Shown here piece by piece: positions 46,601 through 55,201 of a stretch of DNA of 64,000 nt. The stretch covers positions 186,001-250,000 of the forward strand of contig NZ_FWFX01000005.1 of assembly GCF_900172335.1 (NCBI RefSeq). The letters run 5' to 3'. Below the pieces are notes generated by a model that saw only the letters and a program-made list of their open reading frames with translations, had not been told where the DNA came from and ran no database searches. Position numbers and translations under genes: made by a program. How positions within the stretch are numbered: position 1 is the first letter of the stretch; each line of letters begins with the position of its first letter. This DNA comes from Roseovarius albus (GTDB lineage Bacteria; Pseudomonadota; Alphaproteobacteria; Rhodobacterales; Rhodobacteraceae).

Positions 46601-47680
46601 GCGGCCAAGGAATTCGATCCCAGCCTCGCCCATCTCCAAGCCCAACACCTGCGCCATGAAGCAACTGCGCCGGTCATAGCAGGCCGCGATGGTGGGTTTG
46701 TCCTGCAATTGCGCGATGCGCTGCGTCAGTTCCTCGGTGGGCATAGCGCGGATCGGGATGTTGATCGCACCGGGCAGGTGGCCAGTGGCGAAATCACCGG
46801 GATAACGCGTATCAACGATCTGCAAATCCATACTCTGGCGCAGGGTGCTGAACTGCTTTGTTCCGATCAGCACGTCCTTGTTGGGATAGTCGGGAATGGC
46901 CCGCAGATCGGACAAGGTTTTGACCGCCTTGTCACTAAACGGCTTTCCCTCAACAATCCACTTTTCAATCCCCCCAGCGATGAAACGACAATCAGTGCCT
47001 CGTGCAGCTAATTCCGCGCAGGTTTCGCTGCTGCGGTTGCCATTGTGGCAAAAAAGGACGACTTGTTTATCAACTAAATATTGATCTGCGTTAAGAAAAT
47101 CTGGAAAACGCACATGCTGAGCCCCGGGTAATGTACCCATTCGGTGCTCACCCGATTCGCGGACGTCGAAAAAAGCCACATTGCCGTCAGACACCAATTG
47201 GTGTGCCTCATCCGTGGTGATGGCAAGAGGGCTGAGTGATTGTTTGCTGAAATTTGTCTCTTTAAGGTTTTCATCCTTAATGGCCTGTCCATCAAACTGC
47301 GCGGGGCGCGTCAATGTGGCGTGTAGGTGAGATTGTTCGGCCGATTTTTGTGTCTGATACTGCCAAATATTGATCGCCGCCAACAGGGTCGCGACGCTGA
47401 GCAGGCCAATGATGGTTCGAACTGGATAGCGATGGGATTCGCCTTTGGCTGACCGGGTGTATCCCAATCTACGTGCAATGACCGTGGTGGCTCCTGTGAT
47501 TGTAGCAATCGCCACAGCAAGTACCTGTGACAATGAAGAAACTGAGCCAATTACAAGCTCTGGAGATGGAATTGCCAGAGCTGGAGGTGCAAAAAGAAAT
47601 ACCACGCTTAACAACATTGCGAGACGGATGAAATTTGAGTTGAGAAACGGCTTTGGCTTCTCTGCCGCGTGGCGGGTCAT
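43637..47680 (-). CDS. Rhodanese-rhodanese-YidC-like-ATP-grasp-phosphohistidine fusion protein
   Basis: A 1347-residue inner-membrane protein, open across its length. Residues 18-36 and 88-106 are hydrophobic helices. Rhodanese 1 (about 150-250) has active-site CHNGNRS (Cys211); rhodanese 2 (about 265-375) has CYDRRSC (Cys334). Residues about 405-580 match the YidC/Oxa1 insertase domain: RVLVLPIAL with the conserved Arg421, a cytoplasmic helix hairpin and FLWITTLGQPDPSHLLPLL. Residues 610-845 are a PEP-synthase/PPDK-type ATP-grasp domain (VRSSATGEDGADNSYAGV, GVMFTQDP, DIEWAYAGGRFYIVQSRD). Residues about 1245-1330 are a swivelling phosphohistidine domain (His1291 in GGWLSHMAIVARE). The PEP-binding barrel of true PEP synthases is absent, as in rifampicin phosphotransferase. 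Its true function is unknown. Confidence 0.85.
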   Translation of the reverse strand: MTRHAAEKPKPFLNSNFIRLAMLLSVVFLFAPPALAIPSPELVIGSVSSLSQVLAVAIATITGATTVIARRLGYTRSAKGESHRYPVRTIIGLLSVATLLAAINIWQYQTQKSAEQSHLHATLTRPAQFDGQAIKDENLKETNFSKQSLSPLAITTDEAHQLVSDGNVAFFDVRESGEHRMGTLPGAQHVRFPDFLNADQYLVDKQVVLFCHNGNRSSETCAELAARGTDCRFIAGGIEKWIVEGKPFSDKAVKTLSDLRAIPDYPNKDVLIGTKQFSTLRQSMDLQIVDTRYPGDFATGHLPGAINIPIRAMPTEELTQRIAQLQDKPTIAACYDRRSCFMAQVLGLEMGEAGIEFLGRYTTPWEFFIPPKPKPHVQAWLIEQQATLWDKAVDALASALIWVGDRAHFVLGLLMLSLLSRVLVLPIALKSERDQITTAQNTDGLRALKEKLHHDPIRKARAVQQFYADQGLTPMRNLTALLFLPIMMLGLSAAGQAAQMTSDHFLWITTLGQPDPSHLLPLLFALLGGVYLHWAVAKTRRQAILWWAFGVPLLFVLCFRLSAAGNVYLCFSLMLLLIQRGYVTGFGGRIKGKLNKMRLNRLDSKLPKGVIPLPLSASLQGSGNKSFRLSVLKNAGLPIPDGLVVRASAIDRYLAMTDAQKDRFVQSIWQQIGPTPCAVRSSATGEDGADNSYAGVFDSVLNVTDETLRAALDTVITSFSSDRSASYDQDASMQHKGNILIQRMISPDYAGVMFTQDPTAPGLMMIELAKGDGEDLVSGRVTPQSLRLGRYSLSIIDSVSTPIDLSPLIALGQQIEALIGCPQDIEWAYAGGRFYIVQSRDITTLAARDPALLARNREWQRILETYQDADPDTVILEQDEMSEVLPKPTPLSFSLMSRIWAPGGSVDLACRQLGVAYTLPEGPPDYLVNLFGRTYVDKRLKTGLTLRLSKAKAKQLRKRAPQMITEFRDQMIPALAQDLAFWQAVVFEALPRQQLIDTIQTLQAKLIEDIYVEAEKINIIAGFTLSEAEALAENDPAAQEALQHPHLPHAPIRMIDACAALPEGEQKTALMAQMGHRAIYDYELSIPRYADAPALLWPLLETAMPSAQAACKPTEPDNPVDLAIAFQDLKEQAKHEALKLFAQLRRAIHALSNQTGLLDLIFQLELDELKTLAEVDTALIRAKAQRRKERLALLASQAPSQTHLTLRECEQLSAPSSSVGGEHDADLSGTCVAGSEGNTGHVFHVADESPAAFDGFKDGDIIVCRMLNPTWLPWVQRSGGVLSEIGGWLSHMAIVARERDILMLVGCTGLDQLHDGMILDIRTDGSITIQNTPITQANPKLSAQSRS

Positions 47681-47917
47681 GACCTATCGCCTCATTTTGA
47701 CTAAAATAAAATTCAACTATTAAGGGAGTTGAGAGGTTAATAAATCGTTTATGAAATAATTGGTTAACGATGCAGCCGTTCAAGACAGCTAGGTTTTGCA
47801 CAGTCAAACATTGTGCTTTTGAATTAACGAAGTCTTTTGAATCTGCGGTCTTAATGGGCGGTGTTCTTTTGGCTGGTGCAACAAGCGGCGCCCTAACAGA
47901 TGACTGAGGATAGCGAC

Positions 47918-48793
47918 ATGACAGGTCTTTGTGGACTGCTGATCAACTACTTTATCAAAACGGCCTTGCCGATTTTAGCGGCCCTTTTTCTGGGTCTGCA
48001 AACATCTGTGACCAATGCTGAGATCCAGCTGACCTTTGGTACATATACGGCGGATAAACCAACCACCACGGTGAAAAAGTACAAACCCTTTCTGGATTAT
48101 CTCGCACAAGAGATGTCAGAAATTTTGGAAGAGCCGGTGTTCATAAAAATGAAGATCGCCAGTGATTATGAAGCAGGCATCAATCAATTGGTCAGCGGCA
48201 AGGTTGATTTTGCCCGGTTTGGCCCCGCATCCTATGTCACCGCTTTCACGCGTAATGACGGAATTCGTATCATTGCGATGGAGGCGAAGAAGGGAAAGAA
48301 ACGCTTCAAAGGCGTTATAGTAGTACATGCCGATAATGAGATGCAAACATTGGCTGAGCTGTCGCAGCACAGTTTCGCATTCGGGAGTGAACTGTCGACC
48401 ATTGGCCGCTATTTGGCGCAAAGTTATCTAATTCAAGCCGGGGTCACCAGCAATGATCTGAGCAACTATGCCTACCTTGGGCGCCATGATCGCGTCGGAA
48501 TGGCGGTAGGAAGCGGAAAATTTACTGCTGGCGCGCTGAAGGAAAGTACATTCAAAAAACTGGTCGAACAGGGTGTTCCACTTCGACCGCTCTTTGAATT
48601 TGACAATGTGACCAAACCTTGGATTGCTGCTGTGGACCTGGACCCTGCAGTGACGGCTGCAATGCGACAAGTCATGTTGAGTGCCGAAGATAAAGAGGCG
48701 ATACAAAACGTTAGCAAGGGAGGTTTTCTAACCGGAACAGACTCTGATTTTAATCTAATACGTGAGGCGATGATACAGAGCGAAAGATTCTGA
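47918..48793 (+). CDS. PhnD-like phosphate/phosphonate-type periplasmic binding protein
   Basis: A 291-residue protein, best started at ATG 47918 with GAGGA eight bases upstream; an ATG 18 bases earlier lacks one. A signal peptide covers about residues 1-33. The mature part reads as a PhnD/TauA-like binding protein ([65 protein letters not shown]). It is followed two bases later by a hybrid histidine kinase and no permease, so it probably senses a ligand for that kinase, as TorT does for TorS. Confidence 0.85.
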   Translation: MTGLCGLLINYFIKTALPILAALFLGLQTSVTNAEIQLTFGTYTADKPTTTVKKYKPFLDYLAQEMSEILEEPVFIKMKIASDYEAGINQLVSGKVDFARFGPASYVTAFTRNDGIRIIAMEAKKGKKRFKGVIVVHADNEMQTLAELSQHSFAFGSELSTIGRYLAQSYLIQAGVTSNDLSNYAYLGRHDRVGMAVGSGKFTAGALKESTFKKLVEQGVPLRPLFEFDNVTKPWIAAVDLDPAVTAAMRQVMLSAEDKEAIQNVSKGGFLTGTDSDFNLIREAMIQSERF

Positions 48794-48795
48794 AA

Positions 48796-51057
48796 ATGTC
48801 GCTTTTCAATTTTTTCAAAAACCAGCGCATCAATACGCAGTTCGTGTTGTCTATGACCCTTGCTGCTGCGTTGGTGACCTTTTTGGTTGGGGAATATGAG
48901 CGTCGTTCCGAGACACAACGCCTGAATGCAGAATTGTTGTCTCAGGCCAACCTGACAGTCTCTTTGCTAAGTGGCTTACTGGTTGAACCGATCATCATTC
49001 AAGATACACCTGTCTTAGAAAGCGCCTTGGACGAGGCATTGCAACGCAATCCAAAATTGTTGAATATTACGATCAAGGATGATGCCGGGATGGTGATCGC
49101 CAAAACAGTCCGGCATGCAAATCCCAACAGCGCTGGTGTGCGAAAGTTTACTAACGACGTCATTGTCGAGGGTGAACCATTTGGGACGATGGAGGTCGAT
49201 TGGTCAACAGCGGAAGGACAAGCCCAAATCGCGGATAATGTTGTTCGCCTCAGAATCGTGACCGCGATCACTGTTGCAGCCTTGTCGCTGTTGTTTCTAT
49301 TGCAAACAAACTTTTTGGCCCTGCGCCCACTGCGCAATATACACGAGCGGATGTCGGCAGTGATATCAGGGCAAAAACACAACAGGAAATGTCTTTCTTC
49401 CTTTGTCAGCCAAGAGTTCAAGGCCTTGGACTTTTCGGTCACCGTACTGCAGGACACTTTCGCAGAACGAGACGAGCGAGAATGTGCACTGGAGCAAGCA
49501 AAGGAAGAGGCGGACAAGGCCAGCCGCGCTAAATCTGATTTTCTGGCCAATATGAGTCACGAGATTCGCACTCCGATGAATGGAGTGATCGGCATGGCCG
49601 AATTGATGCAAGAGTCCGACCTAAATGAAGATCAGAAAATGTATGCTGATACGATAGCCAAGTCAGGTGCGGCCCTGTTGGCGATCATCAATGACATTTT
49701 GAATTTCTCTAAAATTGAGGCTGGTAAAATGGAGCTTGAAGTGGCCCCGTTTGACCTGCAATCGGCAATGGAAGATGTGGTGACATTATTATCGACAAAG
49801 GCGAGTGAAAAATCTGTCGAAGTTACGTTGCGCTATGATCCGGAATTGCCCAGATTCTATGAGGGCGACGTCGGGAGGCTAAGACAGGTAATTACGAATA
49901 TTGCCGGGAATGCCATCAAATTTACTTTGGAAGGCTATGTCTACATTGAGGTCACTGGGGTCAAACGTGCGGATGATTATGCGCTGACAATTTCGATTAT
50001 CGACACGGGTATCGGTATTCCACCTGATCAGTTGGACAAAATTTTCAATGAATTTGAGCAAGTCGATAGTGCACGTAACCGGCAGTTTGAAGGCACCGGA
50101 TTGGGTTTGGCGATTTCTACCCGTCTGATTGCCCTTATGGGTGGGCGGATTTCTGCGGTTTCCGAACTAGAGCAGGGCTCGGCCTTTATGATCGAAATAC
50201 CTTTGGTCGGCACACGCGAGCCTTGTGAAATGCAGTCGGCAGGCACACTAGACATGACTGGCCTGCATGTGCTGGTTGTTGATGACCTTGAGCTGAATCG
50301 TAGGATTTTGTCCGAAAGACTGGGAACTTGGGGGGTCAAATCGGTCTTGGCTTCATCGGGGGCTGAAGCGCTGGAGGTGCTTGCTCAACATCAAGAGAAG
50401 TTTGATCTGATCATTCAAGATTATCAAATGCCGGGAATGGATGGGGAGGAGCTGGCGAAGAAGATAAGAGCAACCGAAACGTTCAAAAATTTGCCACTGA
50501 TCATTTTGTCCTCGGTAGATCAATCGCTCAGTGTTGCGACGCGCGATGAAATCGGATCATGCGAATTGCTTCTTAAGCCGGTGCGTTCTGAACAGCTACG
50601 TAATACCATAGCCCGCGCCTTGCATATGAGTTCGCGCCCTAGACCTGAGAAAGAACCTCGGAAGGAGGCAGTTAAAAACGAATGTCGCGCGATTAATATC
50701 TTGGTCGCTGAAGACAACAAGACCAATCAATTTGTCGTCAAAAAGATGCTGAAAGATGCGCCGGTTAAATTGACCTTTGCGAATGATGGAATTGAGGCTG
50801 TGGATCATTACGTCAGTGTCAAACCCGACATCATATTAATGGACATGTCGATGCCGCGAATGGATGGCTTGGAGGCGACCAAGGCTATTAGGCAGATGGA
50901 GCATGAACGAACGACTCAAAACTGTCCGATCATCGCATTGACGGCCAACGCGATGCGAGAAGATCGCGACAAGTGCCTGCAGGCCGGGATGAACGACTTC
51001 CTCAGTAAGCCAATAATCAAAAAAGCGCTGCTAGAGACAATTGACACGTGGCACTAG
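48796..51057 (+). CDS. Hybrid histidine kinase (sensor-HisKA-HATPase-REC-REC)
   Basis: A 753-residue kinase. Two transmembrane helices (about 17-33 and 155-176) flank a periplasmic region of about 120 residues. The HisKA box [11 protein letters not shown] holds His255. A full ATPase domain follows ([24 protein letters not shown]). Receiver 1 has Asp542 ([12 protein letters not shown]) and receiver 2 has Asp683 ([11 protein letters not shown]). It has no Hpt domain or DNA-binding output. Phosphate must pass to another Hpt protein, for which the free Hpt at 16667 is the only candidate in the window. It is translationally close to the binding protein, which it probably senses. Confidence 0.92.
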   Translation: MSLFNFFKNQRINTQFVLSMTLAAALVTFLVGEYERRSETQRLNAELLSQANLTVSLLSGLLVEPIIIQDTPVLESALDEALQRNPKLLNITIKDDAGMVIAKTVRHANPNSAGVRKFTNDVIVEGEPFGTMEVDWSTAEGQAQIADNVVRLRIVTAITVAALSLLFLLQTNFLALRPLRNIHERMSAVISGQKHNRKCLSSFVSQEFKALDFSVTVLQDTFAERDERECALEQAKEEADKASRAKSDFLANMSHEIRTPMNGVIGMAELMQESDLNEDQKMYADTIAKSGAALLAIINDILNFSKIEAGKMELEVAPFDLQSAMEDVVTLLSTKASEKSVEVTLRYDPELPRFYEGDVGRLRQVITNIAGNAIKFTLEGYVYIEVTGVKRADDYALTISIIDTGIGIPPDQLDKIFNEFEQVDSARNRQFEGTGLGLAISTRLIALMGGRISAVSELEQGSAFMIEIPLVGTREPCEMQSAGTLDMTGLHVLVVDDLELNRRILSERLGTWGVKSVLASSGAEALEVLAQHQEKFDLIIQDYQMPGMDGEELAKKIRATETFKNLPLIILSSVDQSLSVATRDEIGSCELLLKPVRSEQLRNTIARALHMSSRPRPEKEPRKEAVKNECRAINILVAEDNKTNQFVVKKMLKDAPVKLTFANDGIEAVDHYVSVKPDIILMDMSMPRMDGLEATKAIRQMEHERTTQNCPIIALTANAMREDRDKCLQAGMNDFLSKPIIKKALLETIDTWH

Positions 51058-51101
51058 AGTTGGCGTTGCTTGACGACAAGTTCTAACCGTAGCCGAGCAC
51101 G

Positions 51102-52559
51102 CTATAGTTTACGTCGTCTGAACCTAATCGTCTGCAACCAGCGTAAACCGCGATACATCGTAGTGTCCCAAGGCGGCCCTACGAGCGACGCGGTGTTCAG
51201 CCGCCCCTTTCGCAAAACGCCCTTGGCCTTGGAGAAGGTATAAAAGCCCTCTTTGCCATGATAATGCCCCATGCCCGAGGGGCCGATACCGCCAAAAGGC
51301 ATGTCATCGACAGCGACGTGAGTGAGTGTTTCGTTCAGGCCCACCCCACCAGAATGGGTTCGAGAAAGGAGTTCATTTGCGCGCGCTTTGTTCCAATCGA
51401 AATAATACAGCGCCAGCGGACGCGGTCGGGCATTCACGAATGCAATTGCGTCATCGAGACTGTCGTAGGGCAGCACCGGCAAAATCGGGCCAAAGATTTC
51501 TTCTTGCATTACCAGCATGTCGTCTGTTGCATCTCGGATCAGTGTCACAGGGAGTTTGCGACTGCCCTCAAAAGAGTCTTTTGCGGGGTTGATCGTAATC
51601 AGCTGCGCGCCTTTGTCCTGCGCATCTGACAGGTATCTCTCAAGCCGTGCTTTTTGCCGGTTTGTGATAATGGCGGTGTAATCAATGTTGTCGCGCAGAC
51701 TTGGATAGCTCTTGCGGACAACCTCGGCGAAGGCATCGCAAAAGTCGTCAAGTTTTTTGCGCGGGCACAGGATGTAATCAGGGGCGACGCAGATTTGCCC
51801 GGCGTTCATGCATTTTCCAAAGGCCAGACGTTTGGCGGCCTCTTCAACGGGAAAGTCTTCGTGGACGATGGCGGGTGATTTTCCCCCAAGCTCCAGCGTT
51901 ACCGGTGTCAGGTTTTCGGCTGCGGCCCGCATCACTACTTTGCCGACCTGGGTCGAGCCGGTGAAAACAAGATGATCGAAAGGTAACGCGGTAAAGGCGG
52001 TGGAAATTGCCTCGTCGCCGGTCACCAGGGCCACTTCGTCCTGCGCATAAAGATCGTTAAGAATCTTTTGCAACAGCGTGCCGGTTTGGGGGGCAAATTC
52101 GGACGTTTTCAACATCACACGGTTGCCTGCTGCAAGCGCCCCGATCATCGGTGACAGCGTCAAAAAGATCGGAAAATTCCACGGCACAACAATACCGACA
52201 ACCCCAAGTGGCTGACAATAGACTCGCGCTGAGGCGGGTTGCAGCAACAGGGGAACATGGCGGCGCTGGGGTTTCATCAGGCGTTTGAGACGTTTTCGAT
52301 AATATGCGATCCCTTCAAGCAGCGGTGCGATTTCGGTCAGATAGGTCTCGGCGGCGGCTCGGTTGCTGAAATCTGAACTGACGGCAGAAATCAATGCGTC
52401 GGTGTGATCCAGCAGAGCGTTGTGCAATTTATCCAAGCGTCGAATTCTGCTGGTGCGATCTGGCATTGGGTCGGCTTGAAATGCGGCTTTTTGTGCGCCC
52501 AGCAAGTCATCCAATTTGGGCATAACCAAGGGTTCAGGTGTGAGCGCCGACAAATGCAT
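51102..52559 (-). CDS. Coniferyl-aldehyde-dehydrogenase-like aldehyde dehydrogenase
   Basis: A 485-residue dehydrogenase started at ATG 52559. It resembles CALDH/YwdH types: the C-terminal membrane-associating tail (TMYRGLRWLQTIRFRRRKL), LGVVGIVVPWNFPIFLTL, FTGSTQVGKVVM, ELGGKSPAIVHEDF and GKCMNAGQICVAPDYILC with the nucleophilic cysteine. Such enzymes oxidise aromatic or long-chain aldehydes to acids using NAD. It begins two bases after the end of the degraded RidA-like frame. Confidence 0.88.
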   Translation of the reverse strand: MHLSALTPEPLVMPKLDDLLGAQKAAFQADPMPDRTSRIRRLDKLHNALLDHTDALISAVSSDFSNRAAAETYLTEIAPLLEGIAYYRKRLKRLMKPQRRHVPLLLQPASARVYCQPLGVVGIVVPWNFPIFLTLSPMIGALAAGNRVMLKTSEFAPQTGTLLQKILNDLYAQDEVALVTGDEAISTAFTALPFDHLVFTGSTQVGKVVMRAAAENLTPVTLELGGKSPAIVHEDFPVEEAAKRLAFGKCMNAGQICVAPDYILCPRKKLDDFCDAFAEVVRKSYPSLRDNIDYTAIITNRQKARLERYLSDAQDKGAQLITINPAKDSFEGSRKLPVTLIRDATDDMLVMQEEIFGPILPVLPYDSLDDAIAFVNARPRPLALYYFDWNKARANELLSRTHSGGVGLNETLTHVAVDDMPFGGIGPSGMGHYHGKEGFYTFSKAKGVLRKGRLNTASLVGPPWDTTMYRGLRWLQTIRFRRRKL

Positions 52560-52561
52560 CG

Positions 52562-52813
52562 TCAAGTTCCGTAACTGAGAAGCTGCATGTCAATAAATGC
52601 TGCTGCGAGCACCCTGATCAAGTCTGCCGTTGCGTAATCCTGCCAATGTCCATGCCGAATTGAATCGCCGGCGGTGTCACCTTGAATAGCATGGCTGTCC
52701 ACATCCAACGCGCCAATGCCTGACAGGAACAGGAAGTCACCGGCGCGCACGGCTTGAGAATAGGGGCCGGCACCTGAGGGGGCCTGATTGGTGGTGTGAA
52801 CTGTGATGGGCAT
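52562..52813 (-). pseudogene. Truncated RidA/YjgF-family gene
   Basis: The first 37 residues (MPITVHTTNQAPSGAGPYSQ, then VRAGDFLFLSG) are a normal RidA start, from ATG 52813. RidA proteins detoxify reactive enamines and are about 125-130 residues long. After about residue 50 similarity is lost, and the frame ends at 83 residues without the conserved C-terminal arginine region. Downstream codons in other frames still show short RidA-like words. I read it as a decayed gene that lost about 45 codons by deletion and frameshift. Confidence 0.7.
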
Positions 52814-52815
52814 GG

Positions 52816-53791
52816 TCAATGATCCTGTCGTGGCAATGATGTAGAGGTGGCTTGTGCAAAGCTTTGACGCTTTTCCAAAGGCACCTGGCCAAACTGCTGG
52901 GTGTACCATTTCGCCAGATAGGACGAGGAGGAAAAGCCGCTAGCCAAGGTCGCCTCGTAAATCGGCAGATCAGTTTGGCGAACCAATGATCGCGTTGGCC
53001 GCAACCGGCATTCCAGATAGTGCCGCTTTGGGCTGCGCCCCAGATGGGTGCGAAACAGGCGGTCCAGATGTCGCTGCGATAATCCCGCTTGTGCGGCGAT
53101 GTCCGGCAATAGCATCGGGCTTTCGATGTCGTGCTCCATGATCTGTACGGCGTTGCGAACATAGCTGTTGGTTGAGCGCGCGTGTTCTTGAAGGCGAGCG
53201 GGTTTCGCTGTGCAAGACCTGTTCAGCCACCTTATTGGCCAGATCGATGCCATGCGCGGCGGCCACAAAAGTGAGCGATAGATCCACAACCGCCGTGCCA
53301 CCCGAGCAGGTGGAGATCGGCCCGTCGGTTTCAAAAATTGCCTCAGTCACTTCGAGTTCCGGATAGGTTTCGCGAAATGCGGCGCGATCTTCCCAGTGAA
53401 TGGTGCAGCGTTTGCCCTCCAGCAGCCCGGCCTTGGCCAAAACCCAGCTGCCCGTTGACACCGCTCCGATGCTGGTGCCCCCCGCCTTGAGCCGACGCAA
53501 CCAGGTCGAAACCTCGGTGCTGGTCTGTTTATGCCCATCTACCCCGGCGCCCACCACCAGATTTATGAGAGGTGGGGCATCTTCGATCAAGTGGTCTGTC
53601 TGGACGTTGAGCCCGTTCATTGACCTCGCCGAGTGAATGCGATGGCCAATGGTGCACCAGGAATAGATCGGCTCACCACTGACGTAGTTTGCCAGGGCCA
53701 GCACATCAATTGCTGCCGAAACCGGCAACATCGGATGCCCGGGCAAGAGGAGAAAGCCGAAAGATTCGGTCTGGGCAGATGGCAACGTCAT
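52816..53791 (-). pseudogene. GlxA-type (DJ-1/PfpI + AraC) regulator broken by a frameshift
   Basis: From ATG 53791, about 200 residues are a DJ-1/PfpI-like domain (FGFLLLPGHPMLPVSAAIDVLALANY, cut to its core LLLPGHPMLPVSAAIDVL; IGAVSTGSWVLAKAGLL). Then, near 53185-53205, the frame changes. The AraC helix-turn-helix continues in another frame (EHARSTNSYVRNAVQ, then AAQAGLSQRHLDRLFRTHLG) to 52816. Each half is good, so a one-base shift explains the break. Regulators of this type control amine and betaine catabolism. A sequencing error is possible but neighbouring genes are also degraded. Confidence 0.8.
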
Positions 53792-53861
53792 GTTGATGCT
53801 AGTCGGCTCCTCTCTGGTATCTAGGTCTGTGTGGTCGTGCAATTTTACCCTAGCCTGCGCT

Positions 53862-54992
53862 CTACTGGCTGCGCAATTGCGCGGTTTTAGCGGTATCGAC
53901 CTCACCGCTCGCTGTCAGGGTAACGTCATATTCGAGCTCGGCTGCCTCGGCGCTGACGATCCCAAGGCGCACGTCATCAGCGACAAGCTCTTGTGGACGA
54001 TCCACCGGGTTGCGCAATCCGCTGCTGGGGAAGGCCGCGACAGACAGACCGTCCTTGCCCGGGCGCGCCCCGGTGCCTCCATTATGAGTCACTTCGACCG
54101 CATATTTGGTAGCGTTCTGGTCGTTGTTCATCTCAAACCCGCCACTCAGGGGCAGGTCATACATGTTCGAGGACCCTTCCGCAGGGATTCGGTCGGGGAT
54201 GGCCTGATGTAGACAGCCATACATCAGGTCTGGCATGATCTGACCCAGAACATGCCGCTGCGCGACGGGGGCGGGACGCGGGGCATTAAGGATGCAGCCC
54301 TCGTCCGGGGCGGTGACCTCAAAACAACCCAGCGACCCGGCATAGTTGGGCACTTCGGGGGCAAAGATGCAGCGCAGGCCAAAGACGCTGTAGGCGGTGG
54401 AATAGTTCAGTGGCACGTTGATGCCATAGCGCGAGCAGGGGGAGGAACCTGCGAAATCGACCTCGTTCTGGAACGGCGCACGAGAGTTAGATTTGAACAG
54501 GATCAGCAGGGGTGTCGTTCATCTGCCCTGCATCGACCAGTTTGATCGGCGGGATCAGTCGTCCTTAATCATAAACGTCCGATCCACCCGGCCCCATGCC
54601 AGGGCCGCCAAGGTCGACCAAATGCGAGGTGCAGGAGACCATGCCAACCAGTTTGCCATCCAGAAAGGACGGCTGCACCAGCACAAAGTCATTCAAGTGC
54701 CCGGAACCGGGCCAAGGATCATTGGTCAGGTAGGTATCACCGGGCTTCATCGTCTCGGGCGGGAAGTTTAGGTGAAATATTTAACCGATTCCGCCATGGT
54801 GTTGATATGCCCCGGTGTGCCAGTCACGGCCTGCGCCAGCATCCGGCCTTGCTCGTCAAATACACCTGCGGAAATGTCGCCGCTTTCGCGCACGATGGGG
54901 ATGAAGGCGGTATGCATCAACGCCTGCGCCTGTTCATCGACAACCGATTGCAGGCGATTCCACATCACCTGAAGTTCGATGTCCGAGGCCAA
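53862..54992 (-). pseudogene. Scrambled hydantoinase B / N-methylhydantoinase (HyuB-like) gene
   Basis: Three pieces of one gene are visible in different frames. An N-terminal piece (54768-54992) has RESGDISAGVFDEQGRMLAQ and GTPGHINTMAESVKYF. A middle piece (54565-54750) has PGDTYLTNDPWPGSGHLNDF. A C-terminal piece (53862 to about 54510) includes FAGSSPCSRYGINVPLNYS and GGFEMNNDQNATKYAVEVTHNGGTG. Intact HyuB proteins are about 550-600 residues; here about 1130 bases remain, so material has been deleted as well as frameshifted. It would have hydrolysed an ATP-dependent or ATP-independent cyclic ureide. Confidence 0.78.
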
Positions 54993-55158
54993 GCGCCGTC
55001 AAATGTATTGGGAAATGCAGGACATTGTCGCCAATCAGGGCGGCGTGATTGTCCCAATGTTTGCCAATTGGGTCTTTGGCCATTCCGATAAAATCGCAGT
55101 GCCCGACCAGATGGCTTCGAACTGGGATCTGGACGGTGAACGCTGGTCACTCGCGTAA
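54979..55158 (+). pseudogene. C-terminal fragment of a family 5 ABC substrate-binding protein gene
   Basis: Read on the plus strand, about 60 residues start SEAKRRQMYWEMQDIVANQG and end VPDQMASNWDLDGERWSLA before a TAA stop. This is the usual end of a DppA/OppA-type binding protein. No upstream part exists: the sequence before 54979 is the hydantoinase B remnant on the other strand. It marks a deletion or rearrangement junction. Confidence 0.75.
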
Positions 55159-55172
55159 TTCTCGCAATCAAC

Positions 55173-55198
55173 GGGCGGCTGGCACAGGTCAGCCGCCC
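55173..55198. terminator. Stem-loop terminator of the binding-protein remnant and the MttB operon
   Basis: GGGCGGCTG and CAGCCGCCC form a perfect nine-pair stem with an eight-base loop, followed by TTATTA. It lies 15 bases after the remnant stop and just after the MttB stop on the other strand, so it can end both. Confidence 0.8.
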
Positions 55199-55201
55199 TT
55201 A

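Noticed and set aside
43637-47680. Ordinary phosphoenolpyruvate synthase or pyruvate phosphate dikinase
   Set aside because: No C-terminal PEP-binding barrel follows the phosphohistidine domain, and the N-terminal half is rhodanese and YidC-like, so the simple name does not fit.
47918-48793. Phosphonate ABC transporter component
   Set aside because: No permease or ATPase gene is near, and the gene is fused by spacing to a kinase. I treat it as a sensor protein.
52562-52909. Longer RidA frame as an intact gene
   Set aside because: The upstream extension to 52909 lies inside the GlxA remnant, and the C-terminal half of RidA is missing.
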